Assembly: GCA_026014905.1 (NCBI GenBank)
Contig: JAOZHK010000250.1
Span: forward strand, 1 to 11,669
Direction: 5' to 3'
From: Candidatus Bathyarchaeota archaeon
GTDB lineage: Archaea; Thermoproteota; Bathyarchaeia; RBG-16-48-13; GCA-020355125
Length of the DNA: 11,669 nt
A program made the position numbers and the translations under genes. Shown here in pieces: positions 1-6,545 of this stretch (positions are counted from its first letter, which is position 1; each line of letters opens with the position of its first letter). The notes beneath the pieces are model-generated. The model saw only the letters and a list, made by a program, of their open reading frames with translations. It was not told where the DNA came from and searched no databases.

Positions 1-246
1 TTTTCGGGGAACGCCTGCGGTCACTATGGTGATGTCCGAAGCTGCTATCGCGTCATAACTGTTAGTCCCGATGATGTTGCTATCTGAGCCTTCAAGAGAC
101 CGTCCTTCGAGCATGTCCAATGCCTTTCCTTGAGGGACTCCGTCAATTATGTCAACCAGGGTCACGTTGGCTATTTCTTTTAAGGCGAGAAGGTGCGCTG
201 TTGTAGCCCCGACATGACCGGCACCAATTATGCTTACTTTCTGCAT
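1..246 (-). CDS. mdh: Malate dehydrogenase, N-terminal 82 residues (runs off the left edge)
   Basis: The first 82 residues of an NAD(P)-dependent malate dehydrogenase of the lactate/malate dehydrogenase family, which interconverts malate and oxaloacetate in the cytosol. The protein opens MQKVSIIGAGHVG, a Rossmann GxGxxG loop at residues 8-13. Asp32 at the end of the second strand (LVDI) is the usual ribose-binding acid that favours NAD. QGKALDM at 39-45 is typical of the family. GVPRK at 78-82 begins the mobile substrate loop, and Arg81 corresponds to the first substrate-binding arginine. The third NAD contact, catalytic His and remaining Arg residues lie outside the window, so malate versus lactate specificity rests on overall resemblance. 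The ATG at 246 is preceded by a TATA box about 35 nt upstream, so the leader is very short or absent; no convincing Shine-Dalgarno is seen. Confidence 0.9.
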   Translation of the reverse strand, partial: MQKVSIIGAGHVGATTAHLLALKEIANVTLVDIIDGVPQGKALDMLEGRSLEGSDSNIIGTNSYDAIAASDITIVTAGVPRK

Positions 247-271
247 GTTTCATCAGTAATACAGATTTAGT

Positions 272-297
272 CGGGCATATATTAATAACTATGCCCG
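272..297 (-). promoter_or_regulatory. mdh promoter: TATA box inside a perfect 8-bp-arm inverted repeat
   Basis: The arms CGGGCATA (272-279) and TATGCCCG (290-297) are perfect inverse complements separated by 10 AT-only-but-one bases. The A/T-rich centre contains the TATA-like element read on the minus strand (about 285-276), roughly 30-35 nt before the mdh ATG. A dyad overlapping TATA is the usual position for an archaeal repressor operator. The dyad is seen directly; its role as an operator is inferred. Confidence 0.5.
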
Positions 298-301
298 CGC
301 G
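296..301. repeat. Short CGCGCG in the mdh upstream gap
   Basis: Leftmost and shortest member of the intergenic CG series, overlapping the outer end of the mdh dyad. It lacks the flanking A and T of the longer members, so it may be coincidental. Confidence 0.3.
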
Positions 302-349
302 GTTAATCCCAAAACAGAGTGGGGGATTGTGGGAGATATCGCTAGCGGT

Positions 350-379
350 GGTGAGATACGAATCCCACTCCCCGCACCA
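350..379 (+). other. tRNA 3'-end-like fragment (possible old attachment site)
   Basis: The bases 357-379 read like a T loop and acceptor 3' strand: TACGAAT loop, CCCAC, TCCCCGC, discriminator A and CCA. GTGAG at 351-355 can pair with CCCAC except for one A-C mismatch, and the loop then has an extra base. No matching D and anticodon arms could be folded upstream; a GCGCGGT at 297-303 pairs only partly with the acceptor strand. It lies 15 nt from the end of the possible integrase remnant, the arrangement expected at a decayed tRNA-integrated element. This may be chance. Confidence 0.2.
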
Positions 380-393
380 GAGTTATCACTCCT

Positions 394-522
394 TTACTGT
401 CGCTTCCGTAAGAGCATGAGATCGTCTGGTGTTGGGCAGATGTATTCGAAGCCCACTTCCAGTCAGTGACAGGCTTCATCGGCTGTTTGTGCGACTTGTA
501 AAATGTGATCGTCGGCTTGACG
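394..522 (-). pseudogene. Degenerate 3' gene fragment, possibly the C-terminus of an archaeal integrase
   Basis: On the minus strand, 43 codons read ...DDHILQVAQTADEACH, then TGA (465-463), then LEVGFEYICPTPDDLMLLRK-RQ and TAA (396-394). The residues on either side of the TGA look like one continuous protein tail in the same frame, so this appears to be a gene end broken by a nonsense mutation. The upstream end merges into the CG tract at 520-530, and no intact reading frame continues beyond it. The 'EVGFEY.C......RKR' ending reminds me of the tails of archaeal tyrosine recombinases; this is memory-based and uncertain. If correct, it marks an old mobile-element insertion beside mdh. Confidence 0.35.
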
Positions 523-530
523 CGCGCGCG
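520..530. repeat. Intergenic CG element, 11 nt alternating
   Basis: A(CG)5 between the DUF362 stop and the possible integrase remnant, beginning a run of perfect purine-pyrimidine alternation. The right side is followed by GG, so it lacks the closing T. Confidence 0.75.
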
Positions 531-604
531 GTCGGTTCGGCCAGCACACGGTTTAGTACGTGACGGAAGTTGAGGGGAAGAAGATCTTTCGGAAACGGAA
601 ATAA

Positions 605-1561
605 CTAGCTAATATTACGAGCGCGTTGTTGGGTCTGCCAGGATTTCACGGTTTGTTCGTAATGTAGGTGGATCCCATAGTAACCTAGATTCTGCGAAAT
701 TCTGCTTACAGTTCGATCTAATCGTTGAGATGGAGCAGGAATAAAGGAATGTTTCACAGACTCTAACGACTCCCCGTGAAGATCCATATCATCAACGTTG
801 ATCGTCCCTAAACCTTGCTCCGATGCGATACGCAGGTGATCTATAGCTGAAGGATCAAAACCCATCACTGTTGCACCGCACGCATCTGTCGAGACAACGT
901 TATTTCCAGTAAGTATCACTCCAAGCTCAACGGGGTCTCCTTTAAAGGGACCTTCTCCCTCCATAGCGGTCGTTGCATCGATAATCGTTAATTGTGGAGG
1001 CAACGCTGAAACAACATCCACAAGCACGTGATCAAGCTTAGGATGGTACTTTGACTTCTTTTTCTCAGGCAATAATCCAAATATGGTCATCATACCTAGA
1101 GTCACTGTCGTCGAGATATGGGTTTTCATCACAGGCATTGCTATGATGACATCCGCTTCGGCGACGGCTTTATGAACTTGAATATTGTTTAAGACAAATC
1201 CATCTTTGGATTCAAGTTCTACCATTTCTCCATGTGACAAATGAACTACTTCAGAGCCGTTTTCAGCAGCGATCGCGTGAATGCCTATTGTAGGCAACAT
1301 CACATCAGCTGTATACATGCATGAGTCCGCCTCACCCACAGTAATTGTGGCATTTAATTCACGACACAAGCGCATTACAGTAGCTATCACCGCTGAATTT
1401 GTGAAACTTCCAGGCTTGCCTGGAACTCCACCACATACATTTGGTTTTATAAAGACTTGTTGACCTGATTCAACAAAATTCGCCAGTCCACCAAGTAAAT
1501 CAATGGCACGCGTTACCATTGAATTGGGGTCTTTCCCTTTAACTATTGATACGGAAGACAC
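605..1561 (-). CDS. DUF362 domain protein
   Basis: A 318-residue stand-alone DUF362 protein, cytosolic, without the ferredoxin cysteine clusters fused to some members. Family landmarks are clear: IKPN at 38-41 followed by a Gly/Pro-rich loop and TN, VGEADS at 75-80, VMKTH at 144-148 followed by a TLGMMTIFGLLP stretch, and the AMEGEGPFKGDP block at 199-210 with STDACGATVMGFDP after it. The biochemical role of stand-alone members is not settled; the fold has been linked to iron-sulfur or metal-dependent chemistry only through its fused relatives. The start is GTG at 1561, supported by AAGGTAA at 1573-1567. It ends in TAG, after which the same frame stays open for 41 more codons before TGA, so readthrough cannot be excluded. 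The gap to the upstream MFS gene is 245 nt, so it probably has its own promoter. Confidence 0.85.
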   Translation of the reverse strand: MSSVSIVKGKDPNSMVTRAIDLLGGLANFVESGQQVFIKPNVCGGVPGKPGSFTNSAVIATVMRLCRELNATITVGEADSCMYTADVMLPTIGIHAIAAENGSEVVHLSHGEMVELESKDGFVLNNIQVHKAVAEADVIIAMPVMKTHISTTVTLGMMTIFGLLPEKKKSKYHPKLDHVLVDVVSALPPQLTIIDATTAMEGEGPFKGDPVELGVILTGNNVVSTDACGATVMGFDPSAIDHLRIASEQGLGTINVDDMDLHGESLESVKHSFIPAPSQRLDRTVSRISQNLGYYGIHLHYEQTVKSWQTQQRARNIS

Positions 1562-1619
1562 GAAAATTACCTTAAATTAACAATGTAGTGAGCCAGATTA
1601 AAATCTTTTAGTTGATTTT

Positions 1620-1639
1620 CGTGCACATACATGCGCACG
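1620..1639. repeat. 20-nt alternating purine-pyrimidine tract
   Basis: Perfect alternation from CGTGCACATA through TGCGCACG upstream of the DUF362 gene. It is richer in CA/TG steps than the CG elements, but belongs to the same class of potential Z-forming sequence and lies in the same gap as the element at 1751. Confidence 0.6.
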
Positions 1640-1750
1640 AAACGCTCGGTAACTATCTCAGTGATCAATGGATCTTTCGAATAACATAGGATAATGAAGG
1701 TTATTCATGCGAATGAAACCTCTAAAATAACTAACTATACAACGACTGTC

Positions 1751-1758
1751 CGCGCGCG
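1751..1758. repeat. Intergenic CG element, (CG)4
   Basis: CGCGCGCG 49 nt beyond the stop of the MFS gene. The bases just before it (TGTC) resemble the start of the TGTCCGCGTC block repeated at 6561 and 8253. Confidence 0.7.
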
Positions 1759-1806
1759 GGTATCTAGAAGCCCTTTTTTTAGGATATAGGAATCATGGTG
1801 AGCACA

Positions 1807-3159
1807 TTATAGGAACTCGTTGACATCAGTCATTTGAGATGGTGGTTCAGGTGGCTTTAAGAAGAATACAATGAGAGCTGAGAGAGCGACAAAGATCAGT
1901 GCTTGAGTAAATGCGATCGTATAGCTACCAGTACTATCATAGATCCATCCAACATAGATTGGAGCAATAACAGTGATGGGCAATCGCATCATCGACTCTG
2001 TGCCTTGTAACGATGCAAAGGCTTTTCTCCCAAAATATCTCCCTCTTAATAAGGGAAAAGAGGAGAATTGGATCCCCATGCCTAATCCAACGAGAATTGT
2101 GTAACCATAGACAATTTCAATTGTTGTTGCATGTAAGAGGACAAACACTCCTAAAGCCTGTAACGCATACGCAGACATTAACAGATACTTCATACGTTCA
2201 AGTGCTATTTTATCAGATAAAATACCGCCAGCGAACCGCCCAAATCCGCTCATGAATAGTATTAATCCCAGAGCGCTCGCAGCACTAATGGGATCTATTC
2301 CCATGTCTGTGAGGTGAGGGATCCCATGTAGAGTTGTAACAGGCCATACTAAGGTACGGAAAACATTTGTCGCAAACATGATCCAATAGGCTCGAGTTCG
2401 AAGTATTTGACGCATAGAAAATTCAACTTCACCTACTTCATTCGCATATTGCACTCCCGCTTGTATCACGGAGTCGGGTGTCTTGAGGTTCGTTACTTTC
2501 TCAATCTTAGCCCCATCAGGTAACATCCCATAGTATTCTGGTCTATGAGGTCTAACAAAAAACCATGTGAGTGGTAATCCCATGCCCCAGGTGATCAATC
2601 CTGATATAAGAAACGCGGATCTCCAACCATATTGGACTAGAAGAAAAGATACAAAGGGCACCACAATCGCTCCTCCAAATCCAAGCCCCGCTCTCGAGAA
2701 TGCTATCGCTGTACCTCGCTTCTTGACAAACCAATTAGTTATCGCGGTTTCTAAAGGTCCAATTAAACCTAGATTAAAGCCTAAAGAGACTACAAGTGCC
2801 CATATAGCAATAAATTGCCAAAGACTATTCATGAAATACATCAAGCAGAGACCTAGTCCTGCCATAAACATGCCGATGAGGTTGATGATCCGTGGTCCAT
2901 ATTTATCAGTAGCCCAGCCTCCAATAGGTCCCTCTACCCCTCCTTCCAGAGTTCTCAACGAATAAGCAGCTGAAGTTTCAGCTCGTGTCCATCCAAACTC
3001 GTCCATTAAAGGTTTAAACTATGCACTAAACCCATAAGCCCATGACCCGTACCCCCATGCAGTCATTATGGCTGTTGCAAGTACAGTCCACCAACCAAAA
3101 AAGAATCTATTGTTCGCTGTGGACTCCAATTGCCCCTTATCGATCTTTTTTTTAAACAC
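1807..3159 (-). pseudogene. OFA-like MFS transporter with an in-frame TAG at codon 47
   Basis: A major facilitator superfamily permease of about 450 residues, resembling the oxalate/formate antiporter (OFA) and monocarboxylate transporter group. The frame opens with GTG at 3159; an in-frame TAG just upstream rules out a longer frame. Residues 19-46 read FFFGWWTVLATAIMTAWGYG then SWAYGFSA, a normal first helix. TAG (3021-3019) follows, and then FKPLMDEFGWTRAETS continues without a break, where relatives have Tyr or Phe. The rest is open to TAA, with the MFS loop signature GGWATDKYGPR after helix 2 and about 11 further hydrophobic segments. The ATG at 3006 could begin a protein lacking helix 1, but it has no Shine-Dalgarno. 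Options are a recent nonsense mutation or sequence error (one base from Tyr), amber readthrough, or pyrrolysine insertion. The substrate is unknown. Confidence 0.75.
3019..3021 (-). other. In-frame amber codon inside the MFS gene
   Basis: TAG between GFSA and FKPLMDEFGW. The family-conserved sequence on both sides is intact and in one frame, so this is a substitution and not a frameshift. Five of the 11 gene ends visible in the window use TAG as their stop (605, 4515, 5015, 7373, 7586), which argues against routine decoding of TAG as an amino acid. Confidence 0.85.
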
Positions 3160-3500
3160 AAGCTGTCCGTCCTACGATAGAAGTCTGCGTGCGATAATTG
3201 GATTATGACAGAAATATTCTCGTTTCGTTATCTAAATCATTTTTGGATGTAGTTAGCTAACAATAATAATTCTTTATTAAGTGAAGTATCAAGCGATTTA
3301 GTTCCAATTGTTGTTTTGGTTTAGAGTTGAGTTAGCGTTTAATCCCCAAAAAAAAGGGGGAATAGCGGAAGATAGCCAGCTAGCTGTCAACACATAGTTC
3401 ATTAAGATAGGACATATACCACAGCTTATTACAATAATATTGAAGAACCGTTGAGGCGAGAATTGCATTATGCGCACTCGACGCACAGAAAGGGATTGTC
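3160..3500. other. Divergent gap between the MFS gene and the membrane protein gene
   Basis: 341 nt without a supportable gene. It must hold the promoters of both neighbours, but none stands out clearly. The 10-bp palindrome CAGCTAGCTG lies at 3378-3387, and an A8G5 homopolymer run at about 3347-3360. It is one of only two gaps in the window that lack a CGCGCG element. A 62-codon minus-strand frame at 3298-3486 has no homology signals and is not called. Confidence 0.5.
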
Positions 3501-4478
3501 ATGAAGCAGCTACATGAAGGCCTAGATTATTCACTCTACAAGATCTATATCTGGGGTGGACTCGCAGTTTATGTGGTTTGGGTCTTTGTCTCAACTCTCA
3601 TGTTTGATACGCTGAGTCTTCCTGGTCCGCAGCCCTTTTTGCTGATTCTTGTCCCTCTCATGCTTTGGTTTGCAGGCATCCTCGCGTATTGGTGGTGGGT
3701 GTTCCTCTTCAAAGGCAGTCGAGAGTTGGAGGAACTGGTCGAGGTGCAGGAGAAAGGCTTTCCAGGCATCAAGTCACTGAAGAGCTGGAACACCCTGCAT
3801 CAGGCAATGGCGATCTCCGGCGGCAATGTCGAAGAACTGCGACGAAACGAGAAGACGGCGCGGCGGCCAATCCTCATCTGGTTTGGCTGCACCAATCTGT
3901 TGGTCCTGTGGATTTTTGGCTCGATCACGCTGGGTTCTCTAGGCATCTTTCAATTGAGCCTCGGGGTTTGGCTGGGTGGGGTGTTAGTATGGATACCCTT
4001 GATGCTCGCCCTGACATACTTTCTCCTCGGGTGGGGGGGCGGCGCGGCGGAGAAAGCCTTTTTGGCTCCATTGGGCCTGGCGATCACCCAGATGCCAGAG
4101 CTGAAACCAGACGAAATGGGGCTGACGGGTGGTGGCCAGAAGCTGATCCCGGATGGTCCGGTCATTGTCGAGGGAGAACGCCGCGGACGCTTGGTGCATA
4201 TCGAAACGATCGATAGATACAGCCTGACGGTGTTGCAGGCTAATCTGCCTGAATTCAGAGTGCACAGTGACGATGGCAAACTGATCCCCGATAGAGATGC
4301 ACCAGAAACCGTGGCCAACGCCCTACAGAGCCTGCGCAAAGCCAAGCGGTGGCGGGGCATAGAAGTGAATGCTGGCCCAGAGAGAATCGGTGTTCAACGC
4401 GAATCAAAGGGCACAAATATGTGGCTGTATGACCTGTGGTTGGCTGAATACTTATTGGACAAGATAGGTACCGGCTAA
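3501..4478 (+). CDS. Four-helix membrane protein of unknown function
   Basis: A 325-residue integral membrane protein that I do not recognise. Four strongly hydrophobic segments lie at about 16-36, 45-70, 124-146 and 152-178. They form two hairpins separated by a charged loop of about 50 residues (GSRELEELVEVQEKG onward). No signal peptide is evident. The C-terminal 145 residues are soluble and include GPVIVEGERRGRLVHIETID at 219-238 and a WRGIEVN...GIGVQR-like segment near 284-300, suggesting a small beta-rich domain on one side of the membrane. The ATG at 3501 follows AGGGA at 3491-3495. The gene is visibly more G+C-rich than its neighbours, with several long open frames on the other strand as a by-product, which could mean different ancestry. 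It is followed by a hairpin and converges on the PH-like gene. Confidence 0.75.
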   Translation: MKQLHEGLDYSLYKIYIWGGLAVYVVWVFVSTLMFDTLSLPGPQPFLLILVPLMLWFAGILAYWWWVFLFKGSRELEELVEVQEKGFPGIKSLKSWNTLHQAMAISGGNVEELRRNEKTARRPILIWFGCTNLLVLWIFGSITLGSLGIFQLSLGVWLGGVLVWIPLMLALTYFLLGWGGGAAEKAFLAPLGLAITQMPELKPDEMGLTGGGQKLIPDGPVIVEGERRGRLVHIETIDRYSLTVLQANLPEFRVHSDDGKLIPDRDAPETVANALQSLRKAKRWRGIEVNAGPERIGVQRESKGTNMWLYDLWLAEYLLDKIGTG

Positions 4479-4482
4479 CGAA

Positions 4483-4499
4483 CGCCTGCACCGCAGGCG
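4483..4499 (+). terminator. Perfect 7-bp hairpin after the membrane protein gene
   Basis: CGCCTGC, loop ACC, GCAGGCG, starting 4 nt after the stop. It is not followed by a T-run on this strand, so it may be an mRNA 3'-end stabiliser or a punctuation hairpin between the two convergent genes, not an intrinsic terminator. It abuts the CG element at 4500. Confidence 0.4.
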
Positions 4500-4515
4500 A
4501 CGCGCGCGTGCGCGC
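4500..4515. repeat. Intergenic CG element, 16 nt alternating, overlapping a stop codon
   Basis: A(CG)4TGCGCGC. The last base falls in the TAG stop of the PH-like gene, and the element runs straight into GCTAGC at 4514-4519. It fills most of the 36-nt convergent gap. Confidence 0.8.
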
Positions 4516-4913
4516 TAGCTATCGGGACTTTTTATACATTGTTCCACTAAATTCTTCCATTCTGTGGGATTGACCAGCCACCACGCTACACTGTCCACAT
4601 CTCCCGCTTCATTTGTGAAGTACACTTTCAGCAGAGGCTGAAACACAGTTTTAGTCAAATGTGATTCTGCAAGCTCGATCTTTTCAATTTTTGCAAGCGG
4701 AATTCGAAATTCACGGGTCGGTTGGAACATCTCGAACACTAAATCGGTGTCTGTGAGCAGAAGGATGCCGTTACCCCGGATCTGCATGGTGCCATGTGAT
4801 TCGATTCCAAAGAAATTTGCATTCCCTTTCATTCGTACACCTCGTTTCGAATACTTTTGCATAATCTCATTTATTCTCTTGCTAAATATTTTCCACAACT
4901 TGTTATCGCTCAT
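4515..4913 (-). CDS. Small PH/GRAM-like domain protein
   Basis: A 132-residue soluble protein. After a basic, amphipathic start (residues 1-30), the pattern GIESHGTMQIRGNGILLLTD, then DLVFEMFQPTREFRIPLAKIEKIEL, then TVFQPLLKVYFTNE and a terminal WKNLVEQCI helix is that of prokaryotic PH or GRAM-like domains: successive beta strands, an 'I.l..I..iel' strand, and a closing amphipathic helix. Such domains bind lipids or proteins; no specific ligand can be inferred. The ATG at 4913 has no Shine-Dalgarno but lies about 20 nt from a TATA-like TATTAG (4937-4930), so it may be leaderless. The stop is TAG. There is no operon partner; the next gene upstream is 101 nt away. Confidence 0.65.
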   Translation of the reverse strand: MSDNKLWKIFSKRINEIMQKYSKRGVRMKGNANFFGIESHGTMQIRGNGILLLTDTDLVFEMFQPTREFRIPLAKIEKIELAESHLTKTVFQPLLKVYFTNEAGDVDSVAWWLVNPTEWKNLVEQCIKSPDS

Positions 4914-4940
4914 TTGACAAATTCAATTAGCTAATACCCC

Positions 4941-4952
4941 TGCGCGCGCGTA
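4941..4952. repeat. Intergenic CG element, 12 nt alternating
   Basis: T(GC)4GTA-type tract just upstream of the PH-like gene, ending about 4 nt before a weak TATA-like TATTAG on the minus strand. TTAGCTAA (4927-4934) and CTAGCTAGC (4988-4996) flank it. Confidence 0.75.
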
Positions 4953-5014
4953 AACACTGAAATATACGATGTATCACTCTATAGTTTCTAGCTAGCTTCA
5001 TTACCTCAAGAGGC

Positions 5015-5416
5015 CTAAAGATTTCGCCACTCAACTAATTCGCATGAAATGCCATCGGGATCGAGGAAGAAAGACAGTTTAAGACCCAACTTTTCCTCTT
5101 CAAATTTGATGTCTCCAAAGCGACGAGTGAATTGAACGCCTTCCGCCTCCAACCTTTTGATCCATGCCTCAATATTCTCCACTTCAAAGCCGATGTGGCC
5201 AAAGAAGCCAGTCTTAGAGGGAAGAACCCGTTCGTCATCCGGTCGTATCTGGGTGATCTCTATCCCCTGTAACCAAATTATTCTCGGATTGTCTTTTGGG
5301 CCAACGATGCGTACGATGGGGAGCTGAAGAATTTCATGGTAGAACCGAAAGGATTCCTGAAGGTTCTTCACTTTAAGGGAGATATGATTGGTAGAAAGTT
5401 TTAGTTTCGCACTCAT
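5015..5416 (-). CDS. VOC/glyoxalase-fold metalloprotein
   Basis: A 133-residue vicinal oxygen chelate (VOC) superfamily protein with two beta-alpha-beta-beta-beta modules. The canonical metal ligands can be placed as His11 (NHISLKV), Glu53 (GIEIT), His74 (GHIGFEV) and Glu126 (CELVEW), the His-Glu-His-Glu set of glyoxalase I-type enzymes, so it is probably a metal-dependent lyase, isomerase or dioxygenase; substrate unknown. The module joints KNLQESFRFYHEILQLP and FLDPDG are typical. The frame extends upstream to 5554, but MSAK at 5416 aligns with VOC starts and follows a purine-rich GAGAGAGA; the extra 46 codons look noncoding. The stop is TAG. A second VOC gene lies 155 nt upstream on the same strand. 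Confidence 0.85.
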   Translation of the reverse strand: MSAKLKLSTNHISLKVKNLQESFRFYHEILQLPIVRIVGPKDNPRIIWLQGIEITQIRPDDERVLPSKTGFFGHIGFEVENIEAWIKRLEAEGVQFTRRFGDIKFEEEKLGLKLSFFLDPDGISCELVEWRNL

Positions 5417-5559
5417 GGTAATCTCTCTCTGAATTGATTGTTTCCTGTTAAAACATTTGTGGAACGGAGTCGAATTCCAATTTGCTAGTAAAACGCACTC
5501 GAGGAGTTGTAAAAACAGCCAATGAGTACGGTTTAGATAGCTAGGGCGTCTCATCCTAT

Positions 5560-5572
5560 TACGCGCGTGCGT
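5560..5572. repeat. Intergenic CG element, 13 nt alternating
   Basis: TACGCGCGTGCGT, touching the TAA stop of the second VOC gene. TAGCTAG lies about 16 nt to its left at 5538-5544. Confidence 0.75.
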
Positions 5573-5970
5573 TAGATTTTGTATTCTCGTGTATAATGTT
5601 CTGGATCTTGTACGACTTGAAGTTCGTTTTTATCTGGATCCAGAAAGTTAGCCACTATTCCGCCCCATGGCATCTTGGTTGGCTTCAGTGTGAAAGTAAC
5701 ACTTTCCTTTGTTAAGCGTTCATAGAGTGCATAGATATCGTCTGTATCTAACACGATGCCGGTCCACTTTCTTCTCTTGGATTGTTTGCCTGTCGATTCG
5801 ATACCGATCTTAGCGAGTGGTTCATGCGGACCAACCTCTATATGATTAAACACTCTTCCATCAAGCGCGAGTGGTAACCCAAGAACTTCACGATAGAATG
5901 TTATCGCACGTTCTAAATCAGATACCTTGACAATTGATAACCAAACACGAGTAATTCTTCCCTTCATCAC
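5572..5970 (-). CDS. VOC-fold protein lacking the usual histidine ligands
   Basis: A 132-residue VOC superfamily protein: VSDLERAITFYREVLGLPLA at 16-35 is the classic first-module helix, and FLDPDKNELQVVQ at 109-121 the closing strand with Glu116. Aligned with its neighbour, the first histidine is Leu11 and the third ligand is Trp69, so two of four metal ligands are gone; it may bind a ligand without metal or act as a binding or resistance-type VOC protein. The start is GTG at 5970 (an ATG is the next codon), with AAGGA ending 8 nt upstream and an in-frame TAA just before. It is probably an old duplication relative of the downstream VOC gene, though the 155-nt gap with a CG element suggests separate transcription. 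Confidence 0.8.
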   Translation of the reverse strand: MMKGRITRVWLSIVKVSDLERAITFYREVLGLPLALDGRVFNHIEVGPHEPLAKIGIESTGKQSKRRKWTGIVLDTDDIYALYERLTKESVTFTLKPTKMPWGGIVANFLDPDKNELQVVQDPEHYTREYKI

Positions 5971-6044
5971 CCATTATTCCTTATAGTTTGCTATTGTTCA
6001 ATGATGATAAAGTAGTTTGATAACTTGATATCAGTATTTCCCGA

Positions 6045-6073
6045 ATGTATACGCGTATACGTACGCGCGCGTA
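6045..6073. repeat. Longest alternating purine-pyrimidine tract (29 nt)
   Basis: Perfect alternation for 29 nt, composed of the 14-bp palindrome GTATACGCGTATAC (6047-6060) followed by the 12-bp palindrome TACGCGCGCGTA (6062-6073). It lies about 75 nt upstream of the second VOC gene. This is the strongest potential Z-DNA sequence in the window. Confidence 0.85.
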
Positions 6074-6125
6074 GGTTTGAATGATTTGACCTGTTTGCAT
6101 TATACTTTCAACAATCTGGCTAGCG

Positions 6126-6491
6126 TTAATCTTTAAACATGAATTCAAATTCACTTTCATCCACTGTATCAAAACGGCAGTGAATATATCCTGACTTTCT
6201 AAAACCAAATTGCATAAGGTTGAATGTAGTTCTACCATAACTAAAACTCTGTCTTGACATCTTGTAGGCGGTATCCAAGTTATCAATGGCTATGTGAAAC
6301 AGCCATTCGATCATCGCTTTTTCTCCCCATTGTTTTTTTATCTGATTTCTATCTCTTACATTGTAGTAATGTCTTTTGACTCGATGATCAGGTCCAGGTT
6401 TTTTCGATTTATCAATCCATTCATGCAATTCAGCAAACTCATTACCCGTCCGTTTTTTACTGATTGCACAATGCACGTTAACACTTGGCAT
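6126..6491 (-). CDS. Small conserved hypothetical protein (HEW...HR..RH motif)
   Basis: A 121-residue soluble protein of unknown function. It opens MPSVNVHCAISKKRTGNEF and contains LHEWIDKSKK at 22-31, then DHRVKRH (35-41) and WLFHIAIDNLDTA near 63-75. The pattern of a HEWxD motif, HRxxRH and a later HIA is reminiscent of small DUF6915-like proteins, and the histidines could bind a metal; both statements are tentative. The C-terminal part FNLMQFGFRKSGYIHCRFD looks like beta strands. The ATG at 6491 has no Shine-Dalgarno, but a good TATA box (GTATAAATAA, 6540-6531) would give a leader of about 20 nt. An overlapping frame at 5981-6286 has no domain pattern and is ignored. Confidence 0.6.
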   Translation of the reverse strand: MPSVNVHCAISKKRTGNEFAELHEWIDKSKKPGPDHRVKRHYYNVRDRNQIKKQWGEKAMIEWLFHIAIDNLDTAYKMSRQSFSYGRTTFNLMQFGFRKSGYIHCRFDTVDESEFEFMFKD

Positions 6492-6530
6492 GACTTGAAA
6501 TATCAGCTCGACTGTTAAAAAAATACTGGA

Positions 6531-6540
6531 TTATTTATAC
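6531..6540 (-). promoter_or_regulatory. TATA box for the 6491 gene
   Basis: GTATAAATAA on the minus strand, centred about 45 nt before the ATG. The CG element 6546-6559 lies immediately upstream, in the BRE position, and ACACGC-TTAC-GCGTGT (6539-6554) forms an inverted repeat overlapping the edge of the TATA box. Confidence 0.6.
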
Positions 6541-6545
6541 ACGCT

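Noticed and set aside
297..379. A complete tRNA gene reading into mdh's upstream region
   Set aside because: The T arm and acceptor 3' strand look plausible, but the acceptor has two mismatches and no D or anticodon arm folds; kept only as a low-confidence fragment.
3298..3486. 62-codon minus-strand frame upstream of the membrane protein gene
   Set aside because: No start signal, no domain-like pattern, and it fills the space needed for the divergent promoters.
3569..4491. Several long frames opposite and out of phase with the membrane protein gene
   Set aside because: They are by-products of that gene's high G+C content; the hydrophobic helices and the Shine-Dalgarno support only the 3501-4478 frame.
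5417..5554. N-terminal extension of the first VOC protein
   Set aside because: The extra 46 residues have no family similarity, and the ATG at 5416 fits VOC starts.
5981..6286. 101-codon minus-strand frame overlapping the hypothetical gene at 6126
   Set aside because: It overlaps a better frame and crosses the CG element; its residues show no protein-like pattern.
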